Below are positions 33,299 to 46,687 of a stretch of DNA of 64,000 bases, one piece after another. The DNA is from Roseateles_E cavernae. GTDB lineage: Bacteria > Pseudomonadota > Gammaproteobacteria > Burkholderiales > Burkholderiaceae_C. The stretch spans positions 62,001 through 126,000 of the forward strand of contig NZ_JBDPLH010000008.1 of NCBI RefSeq assembly GCF_040187885.1. The letters run 5' to 3'. Both the position numbers and the translations under genes were made by a program. The notes below the pieces were generated by a model. The model searched no databases. It had not been told where the DNA came from and saw only the letters and a list, made by a program, of their open reading frames with translations. How positions within the stretch are numbered: the stretch's first letter is position 1; the number at the start of each line of letters is the position of its first letter.

Positions 33299-34873
33299 TC
33301 AGCTCGCCTTCTTCATCAGTCGCAGATTGATCAATGACATCGCCGCCACCAGGATGAAGATCAGCGTCGAGATCGCGGCAGCCAGGCCGAAGTCCGAGCC
33401 GGAGTCCTTGAAGGCGATGCGGTAGGTGTAGCTGACCAGGATGTCGGTCTGGCCGGCCGGGATCTTGGTCGACAGATAGTCGGGCCGGCCGTCGGTCAGC
33501 AGCGCGATCAGCACGAAGTTGTTGAAGTTGAAGGCGAAGGCGCTGACCAGCAGCGGCGCCAGCGGCTTGATGATCAGCGGCGCGGTGATCTTGAAGAAAT
33601 TGGTCAGCGGGCCGGCGCCGGCAATCGCCGAGGCCTCGTAGAGATCGGCCGGGATGGCCTTCAAGAGGCCCGAGCACAGAATCATGATGTAGGGATAGCC
33701 CAGCCAGACATTGACGATCACCAGCATCAGCTTGGCCAGCAGCGGGTCGGCGAACCAGGCCGGCTTGACGCCCAGCAGCGCGTCGAGGATGGCATTGATC
33801 TCGCCGAAGTTCTGGTTGAACAAGCCCTTGAACACCAGGATGGAGATAAAGCCCGGCACCGCGTAGGGCAGGAAGAGCAGGGTGCGGTAGGTGCCGCGGT
33901 ACTTCAGGTCTTCCCAGTTCAGCACGGTGGCCAGCAGCATGCCGATGGCGGTGGCGCAGATCACGGTCACCAGCGAGAACACGACGGTCCAGCTGAAGAT
34001 GGACAGGAAGGGGCCGCGGAACTCGGCGTCGACCACCATGCGGCTGTAGTTCTGCCAACCGACCAGCACCTTGAAGCCCGGCTGCAGGCGCTCGCCGCTG
34101 GCGCTCTCGAAATAGCCGGTGTCGCGGTTGGCGCGGAAGACCTGGCCATCGGCGGTGCGCGTCAGGCTCTGGTCCGCGTTGGCCCGCCAGTGCCGCGTGA
34201 TCGGGCCGAACTCGCGCAGGCCCAGATAGTGCAGCGCGTCCAGGCCGGTGCCGGCGGGCAGTGTCAGCCTGAGCTGCATCAAGGCCTCGCGGTGCCGGAT
34301 CAACTCGCGCAGCGGCAGGGCTGGGCCCAGGGTCAGGTCTTGACCGGCCTCCATGGCAACTTCGTTGCCGGTCTTGCCCAGGGCCAGCGGCGGCGAGACC
34401 CATTGCGGCGCTGCCTCGTCGGCGCTTCGCAAGGCCAACCGGAAGCGCTGGCCTTCCGCATGCAGGCTGAAATGCTGCACCTGGGCCTGGACGGGCTCGT
34501 GCTGGTCCAGCAGGTACTCGCGCACCCGCTCTTCGCTCAGCAGATGGGCCGAGGAGTAGTTGGTGAAGCCGATCTGGGCCGTGTAGACCAGCGGGAAGGC
34601 GATGAAGACCAGCATGCCGGCAATGCCGGGGAAGAGATAGCGATAAGCGAAGCCTGCGTTGCTGACATAGACGTAAAAGCCGGCGCAAAACAGGGTCAGC
34701 GCGCCCACGGCCCAGGCCATCTGGCCCGAAGCATGGATCATGAAGACCGTGTAGAGCGCGGCCAGCATGGCCAGGCCGGTCAGCGGCCAGCGCAGCAGGC
34801 GGGCTGCTTTTTCGAGTGCGCTCGGAGGCAGGGTGGAATAGGCCCCGGACGGAAGAGTGGCGGTCGCGTTCAT
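33299..34873 (-). CDS. malF: maltose/maltodextrin ABC permease MalF
   Basis: 524 residues, close to E. coli MalF (514). Three N-terminal membrane helices, the large periplasmic P2-type domain (about 110-285), then the conserved permease core with IAGAGPLTNFFKIT as EAA loop (about 425). The P2 domain is diagnostic for MalF and binds MalE. It starts 3 bases after the malE stop. A CAAGACCTGACCC copy is at 34334. Confidence 0.93.
   Translation of the reverse strand: MNATATLPSGAYSTLPPSALEKAARLLRWPLTGLAMLAALYTVFMIHASGQMAWAVGALTLFCAGFYVYVSNAGFAYRYLFPGIAGMLVFIAFPLVYTAQIGFTNYSSAHLLSEERVREYLLDQHEPVQAQVQHFSLHAEGQRFRLALRSADEAAPQWVSPPLALGKTGNEVAMEAGQDLTLGPALPLRELIRHREALMQLRLTLPAGTGLDALHYLGLREFGPITRHWRANADQSLTRTADGQVFRANRDTGYFESASGERLQPGFKVLVGWQNYSRMVVDAEFRGPFLSIFSWTVVFSLVTVICATAIGMLLATVLNWEDLKYRGTYRTLLFLPYAVPGFISILVFKGLFNQNFGEINAILDALLGVKPAWFADPLLAKLMLVIVNVWLGYPYIMILCSGLLKAIPADLYEASAIAGAGPLTNFFKITAPLIIKPLAPLLVSAFAFNFNNFVLIALLTDGRPDYLSTKIPAGQTDILVSYTYRIAFKDSGSDFGLAAAISTLIFILVAAMSLINLRLMKKAS
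34334..34342 (-). repeat. CAAGACCTG copy 11 (extended ACCC)
   Basis: In malF, Gln-Asp-Leu. Confidence 0.9.
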
Positions 34874-34876
34874 GAC

Positions 34877-36048
34877 TTACTTGTTCAGCAGCATGCGGCC
34901 CGAGGCGCCGTCGAGCGCGTCCTTCGGGGACTGCAGTCCGTTGGTGATGGCTTCGAGCGCGGCGTCCATCGCGGTCCAGAAGCGGCCGACCTCGGGGATG
35001 TTGGGGATGGGCTCGCCCAGGCGGGCGTTCTCCATGCTGGCGCGTATCAAGGGGTTGGCTGCCAGCTCGGCATAGAAGGCCTTGTTGGCCGGCACGCCGA
35101 TCGGCACATCGGCATCCAGCAGCTTCAGCGCCTCGGGCCGCATCAGATGGTTCTCGACGAACTCGCGGGCGATGTCCTTGAGCTTGCTGGGCGCGGCAAT
35201 CATGCAGCCGAGCACGCCGACAAACGGCTTGGAGGGCTTGCCCGGCAGCACCCCGGGGATCGGCGCGACGCCGAAATCGATCTTGGCCTTGCGCGCGTTG
35301 TCCCAGGCCCAGGCGCCGGAGATCATCATCGCGACCTCGCCGCGGGCGAAGCCGGTCTCCATCTCCGCGTAGCGCGCGCCCTTGGGCATATGGCCTTCTT
35401 TGAGCAGGCGCTCGATCATCCGCGCGCCGGCCAGCGCGCCGGGGTTGTTGACGCCCACCTGGGCCGCATCATAGTCGCCCTGTGCATCGCGGCCGAAGAT
35501 CTGGCCGCCGGCGCCGGCCAGCAGCGGCCAGCTGAAGAAGCTCTTGTTGTAGTCCCACAGGATGGCGTGCTTGCCCTGGGCCTTCAGTTGCTTGTCCAGC
35601 GCGATCAGCTCGTCGAAGGTGGTCGGCGGCGTGGGCACCAGGGCCTTGTTGTAGATCAGCCCGGTGGTCTCGATTGCGATCGGATAGCCCCAGAGCCGGC
35701 CCTTGTAGGCAAAGGCCTTCCAGGCCGTCTCCTCGACCTCGTCGTAGAGCTTCTTGCCCGGGCGCAGCGGCGTCAGCAGGCCGGACTTGGCCCATTCGCC
35801 GACCCGGTCATGCGGCCAGCAGAAGATGTCCGGCCCCTTGCCGGCGCCGGCCGCCTGCTGGAATTTGTCGGTAGCGTCGACCGGGTGTTCGACCACCACC
35901 TTGACCCCCGACAGCTTCTCGAAGGCGTTGCCCACCTTCTGCAGCCCGTTATAAGCCTTGTCGCCATTGATCCAGACCAGCAGCTTGTGATCCTGGGCCT
36001 GGGCCGTGCCCGCCAGCAGCAGGCCCGTCAGCAGCAGCGCTGTCGTTC

Positions 36049-36052
<4 letters not shown>
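34877..36052 (-). CDS. malE: maltose/maltodextrin-binding protein MalE
   Basis: 391 residues with a signal peptide cut near GTAQAQ (about 20). Conserved family stretches include KLLVWINGDKAYNGL, GPDIFCWPHDRVGEWA and GYPIAIETTGLIYNK. Periplasmic binding protein that hands maltodextrins to MalFG. Its ATG overlaps the malK stop as ATGA. The genes lie in the order malK-malE-malF-malG-reductase on one strand. Confidence 0.94.
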
Positions 36053-37167
<1,115 letters not shown>

Positions 37168-37225
37168 AGAACACCTCCGCGCCGGGCCCGGGGGTCGGGC
37201 GCGGCTTGTCTCTCAGGGTTGGATT

Positions 37226-37240
37226 TGTAGAGAATATACA
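37226..37240. promoter_or_regulatory. HexR-like box between malK and glgP, proximal to malK
   Basis: TGTAGAGAATATACA; outer TGTA/TACA perfect, inner arms weaker. 59 bases upstream of the malK start. Confidence 0.5.
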
Positions 37241-37335
37241 GGTGAAAATGTAGTCATACAACGGAAGTTGCCCGCAGTTCGAATCATTGACTCAAGTAAA
37301 ATCAATGGCTTATGCGTGAATTCGGGATTTCCCGA

Positions 37336-37350
37336 TGTAGTCAAACTACA
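37336..37350. promoter_or_regulatory. HexR-like operator between malK and glgP
   Basis: TGTAGTCAAACTACA, 6 of 7 arm pairs, 110 bases from the companion box. Confidence 0.65.
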
Positions 37351-37451
37351 CAAACAGCGAGGGCTAGACGATACTTTGGCCAACGCCGCCGCTGAGCCTT
37401 GCTTTTCTTGCTCATGCGGCATTCTTGCCCCGGCCCCCGGGCCCCGCATTG

Positions 37452-39940
<2,489 letters not shown>

Positions 39941-39941
<1 letters not shown>

Positions 39942-41824
39942 TGTCCACCCCGCTGCTCGCCGCCGCGGACCTGGCCCTGCTGGCCCGGGGCGAGCACCCG
40001 CGACCCTACCGGGTGCTGGGCGCCCACGCGCTGAAGCACCGGCGCCAGGCCGGCGTGCGCTTTGCCGTCTGGGCGCCGCAGGCGCGGCGTGTCAGCGTGG
40101 TCGGCGATTTCAACCACTGGGACGGGCGCCAGCATCCGCTGGAACTGCACGCCGAATCCGGTGTCTGGGTCGGCTTTGTGCCGGGCGCCAAGCCCGGCGA
40201 CTTCTACAAATACGAGCTGGAAGGCGCGGACGGCCGCCTGCTGCCGCTGAAGGCCGATCCCTATGCGCGCGCCGCCCAGCTGCGGCCCGAGAGCGCCAGC
40301 ATCGTGGCCGGGCCGGTGCCTGACCGGCAAAATCTGGCCCCGACCTCGACCCGTTTGGCCGCCAACCGGCGCGATGCGGCAATCTCCATCTACGAGGTGC
40401 ATCCAGCCTCCTGGCGGCGCGGCGCGGGCCAGTTTCCCCGCTGGGATGAGCTGGCCGCGACGCTGCCGGCCTATGCCGCCGATCTGGGCTTCACGCACAT
40501 CGAGCTGCTGCCCATCACCGAGTTTCCTTTTGACGGCTCCTGGGGCTACCAGACCCTGGGCCTGTATGCACCCAGCGCGCGCTTCGGTCCGCCCGAGGGC
40601 TTTGCGCGCTTTGTCGCGGCCTGTCATGCCCACGGCCTGGGCTTGCTCTTGGACTGGGTGCCGGCGCATTTCCCGGCCGATGCCCATGGCCTGGCGCAGT
40701 TCGACGGCACGCCGCTCTATGAGTACGCCGATCCGCGCGAGGGCTTTCATCGCGACTGGAACACGCTGATCCCCGACTTCGGCAAACCCGGCGTGCGCCA
40801 GTTCCTGGCTGGCAGCGCGCTGTACTGGGCCGAGTGCTGGGGCGTCGACGGCTTGCGCGTCGACGCAGTGGCCTCGATGCTCTACCGCGACTACTCGCGG
40901 CCCAGCGGCGAATGGACGCCGAACGTACAGGGCGGGCGCGAAAACCTGGAGGCGATCTCGCTGCTCAAGCGCATCAACGAAACCTTGAGCACCGAGGCGC
41001 CCGGCGCCATCAGCGTGGCCGAGGAGTCGACCAGTTTTCCCGGCGTCAGCGCGCCCACGGATGTCGGCGGCCTGGGCTTTCACTACAAATGGAATATGGG
41101 CTGGATGAACGACACGCTGGCCTATATGCGCGAGGACCCCATCCATCGCCGCTGGCATCACGACAAGATGACGTTTGGCCTGGTCTACGGCTTCAGCGAG
41201 AACTTCGTGCTGCCGCTCTCGCATGACGAGGTCGTGCATGGCAAGGGATCGATGCTGGGCAAGATGCCGGGGGATGACTGGCAGCGCTTTGCCAATCTGC
41301 GTGCCTACTACGGCTTTATGTGGGGCCACCCGGGCAAGAAGCTGATCTTCATGGGCCAGGAGTTCGCCCAGCCGGGCGAATGGAACCATGAGGCCGAGCT
41401 GCCCTGGGCCCTGCTGCAGGACGCTCGCCATGCCGGCGTGCAGCGCCTGGTGCGCGACCTGAATACCCTGTACCGCGCCGAGCCGGCTCTGCATAGACTG
41501 GACTGCGAGGCGAGCGGCTTCCAATGGCTGCAGGCCGAGGATCGCGAGCAGTCGGTGCTGGCCTGGGCGCGCCGGGATGGGCAGGGCAGGGCGGTGATCG
41601 TCGTCAGCAACTTCACGCCGGTGCCGCGCCCGGGCTACCGCCTGCCGGTGCCGGCCGGTACAGCGTCGACGACCAAGGCCTGGCGCGAGCTGCTCAATAC
41701 CGATGCCGAGATCTATGGTGGCAGCAACGTCGGTAATCTGGGCCTGGCGCTGGCAGCCGCTGCCGATGGCACCATCTCCCTGAGCCTGCCGCCACTGGCC
41801 ACACTCTTTCTGGTTCCCGACTGA
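39941..41824 (+). CDS. glgB: 1,4-alpha-glucan branching enzyme
   Basis: 627 residues, about 100 shorter than E. coli GlgB because the first N-terminal domain is absent; the remaining CBM48 module (VSVVGDFNHWDGRQHPLELH) is present. GH13 motifs: nucleophile in LRVDAVASMLYRDY, acid/base in ISVAEESTSFPGV, and PLSHDEVVHGKGSM. Adds alpha-1,6 branches. The ATG shares one base with the glgP stop (TGATG). Confidence 0.95.
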
Positions 41825-41825
41825 A

Positions 41826-43931
41826 ATGACTGACCTGCCCTCCGCCCTGCAAGAAGGCCGCCACCAACCGCTGGGCGCGCTGGCCCGCGACGGCGGGATC
41901 AATATCGCGGTGTTCTCCGAGCATGCGCGCGGCATCGAACTGTGTCTCTTCGATGCCGGCGGCCAGCGCGAGCTGCGCCGCTATGCCCTGCACGGCCCGC
42001 ACGACGGCGTGTTCCACGGCTTTTTGCCGGGCCTGGGGCCAGGTCTTGTCTATGGCCTGCGCGCGCATGGCCCTTACGAGCCCGAGGCCGGCCACCGCTT
42101 CAATGCCCACAAGCTGCTCCTGGATCCCTATGCGCGAGAAATCGTCGGCCAGTTCGGCTGGCGCGCCGAGCACCATGGCTATCCGCTGGGTCATCCGGAC
42201 GGCGCCCGGGCCTTCGATGCGCGGGACAACGCGCTGCATGCGCTGAAGGCGCGCGTGCCGGCGCCCGTCACGGACTCGCCTCGCAAGTCCGCGCCGAGGA
42301 TAGCTCTTGCCGACGCGGTGCTGTACGAGGTCCATGTCAAAGGCTTCTCCAAGCAGCATCCGGAGATCCCGGCCGGGCTGCGAGGCACGTATGCCGGCCT
42401 GGCCCATCCGGCCGCCATCGCCCATTTCAAGGCCCTGGGCGTCACCACGCTGAGCCTGCTGCCGGTGCAGTACGCCATCGACGAACCGCATCTGGCCGAC
42501 AAGGGCCTGCACAACTACTGGGGCTACAACACCCTGGGCTTCTTCTGCCCCGACCCGCGCCTGGCCCAGGCGGCGCATCGCGACGATCCCGGCGCGGTGG
42601 CGGCCGAGTTCCGCGCGATGGTCGCGGCCCTGCATGAGGCCGGGCTGGAAGTGGTGCTGGACGTGGTCTACAACCACACGCCCGAGGGCAATGAGTTCGG
42701 CCCGACGCTGTCCTTCCGTGGCCTGGACAACAAGAGCTATTACCGCCTGGTGGCCGATGACCAAAGCCGCAGCGAGAACCTGACCGGCTGTGGCAACACG
42801 CTCAATGCGCAGCATCCGCGCGTGACCCAGTTCGTGCTGGACTCGCTGCGCTTCTGGGTCGAGGAGATGGGCGTCGATGGCTTTCGCTTCGACCTGGCGC
42901 CGGTGCTGGGCCGCGTCGAGCGCGGGGCCTTCGAGCCACAGGCCGCCTTCTTCACCGCGCTGCGCCAGGATCCGGTGCTGAGCGCGGTGCACCTGATCGC
43001 CGAACCCTGGGATGCCGCACCCGACGGTTACCAGCTCGGCCGCTTCCCGGGCCGCTTCCTCGAATGGAATGACAAGTTCCGCGATGCGGTGCGCGGCTAT
43101 TGGCTGCAGAGCGAGTTGCAAGGGGGCAGGGTGGGCCGCGGCGAGTTCGCGCGCCGCTTCACCGGCTCCAGCGACCTGTTCTTCCACCATGGCCAGCGCC
43201 GGCCCACCGCCTCGGTGAATTTCGTCGCGGTGCATGACGGCTACACGCTCCATGACGTGGTCAGCTACGCGGCCAAGCACAACCAGGCCAATGGCGAAGA
43301 CAACCGCGACGGCCGCGACGGCGAACTCAGCGCCAATTTCGGTGTCGAGGGGGCGTGCGAGGATGCGGCGATACATGCCACCCGCGAGCGCGTGCGCCGC
43401 GCGATGCTGGCCAGCCTGCTGCTGGCCCAGGGCACGCCGATGCTGAATGCCGGCGACGAGATCGCCAACAGCCAGGGCGGCAATAACAACGCCTACTGCC
43501 AGGACAACGCCACCGGCTGGCTGGACTGGGCGGCCGCCGATGCGGACCTGGCCGCCTTTGTGGGCCTGGTCTTGCGCCTGCGTCGCGAACACGCGCTGCT
43601 GCACCATGGCCGCTGGTTCGTGCCGCCGCCCGGTGGCCGGGGAGACGCGAGCGTGAGCTGGTACACGCCGGGTGGCGCCGAGATGCAGGTCCATGACTGG
43701 CATGAGGGCGGCAGCGCGGCCTTCGCCTGCCAGCTGCGCTGCCCTGACGGCCGCGCGCAAGCCCTGGCCCTGGTGTTCAATCCCGAGCCGCAGCCGCTGC
43801 CCTTCACGCTGGCCCAGGGGCTCTGGCAGCTGCTGCTGGACAGCAGCGGCGAGCTGAGCCCCAACTCGCAGTCGGTGAGCCTGCCCCTGAACGTACCCGC
43901 GCACAGCCTGCTTCTGCTGCGCGCCGTCTGA
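41826..43931 (+). CDS. glgX: glycogen debranching enzyme GlgX
   Basis: 701 residues. N-terminal CBM48-like part (INIAVFSEHARGIELCLFD), then GH13: VVLDVVYNHTPEG, nucleophile GFRFDLAPVLGR, acid/base HLIAEPWDA, and NGEDNRDGRDGELSANFG as in isoamylase/GlgX. Removes the alpha-1,6 stubs left by GlgP. It starts 1 base after glgB. A CAAGACCTGGCCC copy is at 42040. Confidence 0.95.
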   Translation: MTDLPSALQEGRHQPLGALARDGGINIAVFSEHARGIELCLFDAGGQRELRRYALHGPHDGVFHGFLPGLGPGLVYGLRAHGPYEPEAGHRFNAHKLLLDPYAREIVGQFGWRAEHHGYPLGHPDGARAFDARDNALHALKARVPAPVTDSPRKSAPRIALADAVLYEVHVKGFSKQHPEIPAGLRGTYAGLAHPAAIAHFKALGVTTLSLLPVQYAIDEPHLADKGLHNYWGYNTLGFFCPDPRLAQAAHRDDPGAVAAEFRAMVAALHEAGLEVVLDVVYNHTPEGNEFGPTLSFRGLDNKSYYRLVADDQSRSENLTGCGNTLNAQHPRVTQFVLDSLRFWVEEMGVDGFRFDLAPVLGRVERGAFEPQAAFFTALRQDPVLSAVHLIAEPWDAAPDGYQLGRFPGRFLEWNDKFRDAVRGYWLQSELQGGRVGRGEFARRFTGSSDLFFHHGQRRPTASVNFVAVHDGYTLHDVVSYAAKHNQANGEDNRDGRDGELSANFGVEGACEDAAIHATRERVRRAMLASLLLAQGTPMLNAGDEIANSQGGNNNAYCQDNATGWLDWAAADADLAAFVGLVLRLRREHALLHHGRWFVPPPGGRGDASVSWYTPGGAEMQVHDWHEGGSAAFACQLRCPDGRAQALALVFNPEPQPLPFTLAQGLWQLLLDSSGELSPNSQSVSLPLNVPAHSLLLLRAV
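42040..42048 (-). repeat. CAAGACCTG copy 12 (extended GCCC)
   Basis: In glgX; the gene strand reads Pro-Gly-Leu with GGT and CTT. Confidence 0.9.
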
Positions 43932-43949
43932 GAGAGTGAGAGAAAAGAA

Positions 43950-45473
43950 ATGGACCTGAACCAACGCATCGCCGGCGTGCTGCTGCACCCGACCTCCTTG
44001 CCCGGCCCGCACGGCGCCGGCGATTTCGGCCCGGCCGCCTACCGCTTTGTCGACTGGCTGGCCAGCGCCGGCCAGCGCCTGTGGCAGCTGCTGCCGACCA
44101 CGCCGATAGGCCCGGGCGACAGCCCCTACCAAGGTGTCTCGGCCTTTGCCGGCAACCCCTGGCTGGTGGCGCTGGAGCCGCTGATCGAGAAGGGCTGGCT
44201 GGCGCAGCCTGATGTGCCGGACTTCGATCCCTTGCAGCTGCAGTACGGTCGGGTCCTGCCCTGGCGCGAGCAGCAGCTGCGCGCCGCAGCGGCCGGCTTC
44301 GTCGCCCGCGCCAGCGCCGCCGACCGTCGCGACTTCGCGCAATGGTGTGAGGCCGAGCGCAGCTGGCTGGACGACTATGCGCTCTTCATGGCGATACGCT
44401 CGCCGCTGAATGGCCAGCCCTGGTGGGCCTGGCCGGCACCGCTGGCCCGGCGCGAGCCGGCCGCGCTGGCGGCGGCGCGCCAGACCCATGCCGAGGAGTT
44501 CGCCTTCTGGCAGTTCGTGCAATGGTGCTTCGATACGCAGAGCGCCGCGCTGAAAGCCTATGCGAATACGCACGGTGTGCACCTGATGGGCGATCTGCCC
44601 ATCTTCGTCGCGCACGACAGCGCCGACTGCTGGTCGCGCCCCGATCTCTACCATCTGGACGAGCAGTTCCAGACCACGGTGGTGGCCGGCGTGCCGCCCG
44701 ATGCGATGTCGGCCGAGGGTCAGCGCTGGGGCAATCCGCTGTATCGCTGGGAGCGCATGGCGGCCGAGGACTACGCCTGGTGGACCGCGCGTGTCAAGCG
44801 CGCGCTGAGCCAGGCCGATGTGTTCCGCATCGATCATTTTCGCGGCTTCGCCGGCTATTACGAGATCCCGGCTGCCAGCCCCAATGCGCAGCAGGGCCGC
44901 TGGGTCACGGGGCCCGGCCGAGCCTTGTTCGAGGCCATCGAGAAATCGCTGGGCAAGCTGCCCATCGTCGCCGAGGACCTGGGCTTCATCACCGACGATG
45001 TGCACGAACTGCGCGAGAGCTGCGGCTTCCCCGGCATGAAGATCCTGCAGTTCGGCTTCGGCGGCGACGGCAGCCACGAGTTCCTGCCCCATATGTGGCC
45101 GCGCGACAGCGTCGCCTACACCGGCACGCACGACAACGACACGGTGCGCGGCTGGTGGGGCCAGGCCGGCCCGCGCGAGCGCGCCTTCGCCGGCTCCTAC
45201 CTGCCCTGTGGCGACCACGATGTGCACTGGGCCATGATCCGCGCCTGCAGCAACTCGGTCGCGAACATCGCGGTATTCCCGCTGCAGGACGTGCTAGGCC
45301 TGGGCAGCGAACACCGCATGAATGTGCCCGGCGTGCTGGGCGGCAACTGGGGCTGGCGCTTCAGCTGGGCCATGCTGGGCATCGACTGCGGCAACGAGCC
45401 GGCCCGGGTGCTGGGGCTGATCACGGCGGCCAGCGGGCGGGGGAACTTTGAGCTTTTGCGGTTGCCTTGCTGA
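43950..45473 (+). CDS. malQ: 4-alpha-glucanotransferase (amylomaltase)
   Basis: 507 residues, GH77. PTSLPGPHGAGDFGPAAY at the N-terminus, GDLPIFVAHDSADCW, nucleophile FRIDHFRGF, acid/base IVAEDLGFIT, and YTGTHDNDTVRGWW. Rearranges maltodextrins and releases glucose for the two glucokinases. An AGAGAAAAGAA leader precedes it. It is the last gene before the composition changes to the cassette region. Confidence 0.95.
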   Translation: MDLNQRIAGVLLHPTSLPGPHGAGDFGPAAYRFVDWLASAGQRLWQLLPTTPIGPGDSPYQGVSAFAGNPWLVALEPLIEKGWLAQPDVPDFDPLQLQYGRVLPWREQQLRAAAAGFVARASAADRRDFAQWCEAERSWLDDYALFMAIRSPLNGQPWWAWPAPLARREPAALAAARQTHAEEFAFWQFVQWCFDTQSAALKAYANTHGVHLMGDLPIFVAHDSADCWSRPDLYHLDEQFQTTVVAGVPPDAMSAEGQRWGNPLYRWERMAAEDYAWWTARVKRALSQADVFRIDHFRGFAGYYEIPAASPNAQQGRWVTGPGRALFEAIEKSLGKLPIVAEDLGFITDDVHELRESCGFPGMKILQFGFGGDGSHEFLPHMWPRDSVAYTGTHDNDTVRGWWGQAGPRERAFAGSYLPCGDHDVHWAMIRACSNSVANIAVFPLQDVLGLGSEHRMNVPGVLGGNWGWRFSWAMLGIDCGNEPARVLGLITAASGRGNFELLRLPC

Positions 45474-45557
45474 GGAGGGACTAGGTGGGGCGTGGCCAGG
45501 GCGATAGACGGTAAGCGTTCCTCTGCGGACCTTCCCATTGCTGAAATCGCCGCCGAA

Positions 45558-45604
45558 CTTCAACCAACGGGCCTCCGTAGAAGCCGGGGCGATTCAGGTT
45601 GTGC
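45558..45604 (-). repeat. attC-like site 1 (47 bases)
   Basis: On the minus strand it begins GCACAAC (RYYYAAC type) and ends GTTGAAG, and it lies just after the stop of the last cassette gene. The internal pairing is weak, so this is the least certain end of the array. Confidence 0.4.
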
Positions 45605-45620
45605 CTCAGCGGACGAGCAA

Positions 45621-46043
45621 CTAGACCCTGCGCCACTTTGAAACCACCTCGTTATAGATTTGATCTAGCACCCCCGCGCGGTCATCCGCACAAAAGTAGC
45701 AGAGAGCCAAGGCGTTGTATTGGTCTGCGTGTGTCGCGACTTTGCGCATGAGGCTGGCCGCTTTTGACGGCCGCAGTTCACGCCCGGAAATATGAGCTTG
45801 AATGGCAGGTGCCAGAACACGCAAGAGTGGATGGCGAAACCTGCGACGCAGATGGCGAACGATTGCGCGGGCTTGATCGGCCTCCAGTTCGACGGATCGA
45901 GGTGGGCGACAGGCTTCATGGACAATCATGAACGCGGCGTTCGCCGAGATCCGCGCTGCGCGTGCTGACAAGCGGTGCCACTCCGTTTGACGACGGTATG
46001 GAAAACGGCAATCGATCCGCTCGATGAACTCGGACTCATTCAT
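45621..46043 (-). CDS. unrecognised cassette protein (140 residues)
   Basis: 140 residues from MNESEFIERIDCRF. Rich in Arg and Ala, predicted mostly helical, no signal peptide or membrane segment; Cys-containing stretch ALCYFCADDRAGVLDQI near the end. The ATG overlaps the stop of the preceding small gene as ATGA, so the pair forms one cassette. No family recognised. Confidence 0.6.
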   Translation of the reverse strand: MNESEFIERIDCRFPYRRQTEWHRLSARAARISANAAFMIVHEACRPPRSVELEADQARAIVRHLRRRFRHPLLRVLAPAIQAHISGRELRPSKAASLMRKVATHADQYNALALCYFCADDRAGVLDQIYNEVVSKWRRV

Positions 46044-46315
46044 GAGGCACAACGTTCGCGCTGAGCGGGAAAAGGTTGGGCATCAGTCTGGCGGCAGAGG
46101 AGGCGCACCAGCCTGAGCCTACGGACTCGTGAAGCGACGCGCGGCTCACGCCCGCGCTCCCGAAAATCCTTGAGTCGCTTTTGGGCTGCCGCTATCTCGG
46201 CAGGACTGCGGTCTCGGAATAGCCAATACGCGCCGAAACCGACGAGCACAAGAGCGATGACGATGAGCGCTGAGCGGACGCCGCCGGCGGTCCGCTCGGC
46301 TGGAGTGTTAGACAT
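46040..46315 (-). CDS. unrecognised small membrane protein of a cassette
   Basis: 91 residues. One membrane helix (ALIVIALVLVGFGAYWLF) followed by a basic tail with many Arg. The first 15 codons lie in an attC-like hairpin (46272-46297 stem), so the N-terminus may come from fusion to the recombination site; no later Met exists before the helix. Its start overlaps the end of the upstream gene by 8 bases. No function assigned. Confidence 0.5.
   Translation of the reverse strand: MSNTPAERTAGGVRSALIVIALVLVGFGAYWLFRDRSPAEIAAAQKRLKDFRERGREPRVASRVRRLRLVRLLCRQTDAQPFPAQRERCAS
46255..46313 (-). repeat. attC-like site 2, overlapping a gene start
   Basis: Minus strand begins GTCTAACACTCC and has a perfect 8-base stem GAGCGGAC / GTCCGCTC (46272-46279 with 46290-46297) around a GC palindrome. 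The far core site is not conserved. Confidence 0.5.
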
Positions 46316-46592
46316 CACCGCTACTCGCTACCCAGCCAACTACCGGGGCCTGCGCGTCAATGATGTTCTGAAACCTCCCGATGGTCACGGTCGGCTCGCG
46401 CTTCCGGTCGGCGTAAGCCACAAACTGCTCGCCTTCCTGGACGATCCAAACAAAGAGCTGTGGCTTTTCAAAGTGCGCCACAACATCCAGAGGTGACTTC
46501 GGCGAGAAGCCCAGCTCGAAACGAAAGCCCCTTGTTTCAAGCTCGCGCTGAAGTGGTAAAAGATCTTGGAGAAATCCGTGCGGCGCTGGCAT
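46308..46592 (-). CDS. unrecognised cassette protein (94 residues)
   Basis: 94 residues, soluble, mixed alpha/beta pattern (RGFRFELGFSPKSPLDVVAHF, FVWIVQEGEQFVAYAD, TVTIGRFQNIID). It starts 15 bases after an attC-like site and ends in the next one, as expected for a single-gene cassette. No family recognised. Confidence 0.6.
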   Translation of the reverse strand: MPAPHGFLQDLLPLQRELETRGFRFELGFSPKSPLDVVAHFEKPQLFVWIVQEGEQFVAYADRKREPTVTIGRFQNIIDAQAPVVGWVASSGDV

Positions 46593-46606
46593 TGGTGATG
46601 TCTACA

Positions 46607-46665
46607 GTTCGACGTAAGGGGCAGACGCAAGTGGGCGGAGCCCGCTTTTAGCGGAGGGGTTAGGC
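46607..46665 (-). repeat. attC-like site 3 (59 bases)
   Basis: Minus strand: GCCTAAC core, then CGCTAA, a central stem GCGGGC/GCCCAC, then TTGCG and the end core GTCGAAC. The left arm has one extra unpaired base compared with the right arm, as in true attC sites, and this gives the same orientation as the genes. Confidence 0.6.
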
Positions 46666-46687
46666 CGCTGCGTGGCGAAGTGGAACT

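Larger units (their letters stand above)
37168..37451. promoter_or_regulatory. divergent control region of malK and glgP
   Basis: 284 bases without a gene, AT-richer than its neighbours, with TGTA-N7-TACA boxes at 37226 and 37336. A further half-site TGTAGTCATACA lies at 37249-37260. Confidence 0.6.

Noticed and set aside
41694..45227. Open frame of 1177 codons antisense to glgX-malQ (and similar ones at 51525-54575 plus strand and 2932-4659 plus strand)
   Set aside because: Mirror frames of GC-rich genes: rich in Arg, Gln, His and Ala, no domains, no ribosome sites, and they lie across well-identified genes.
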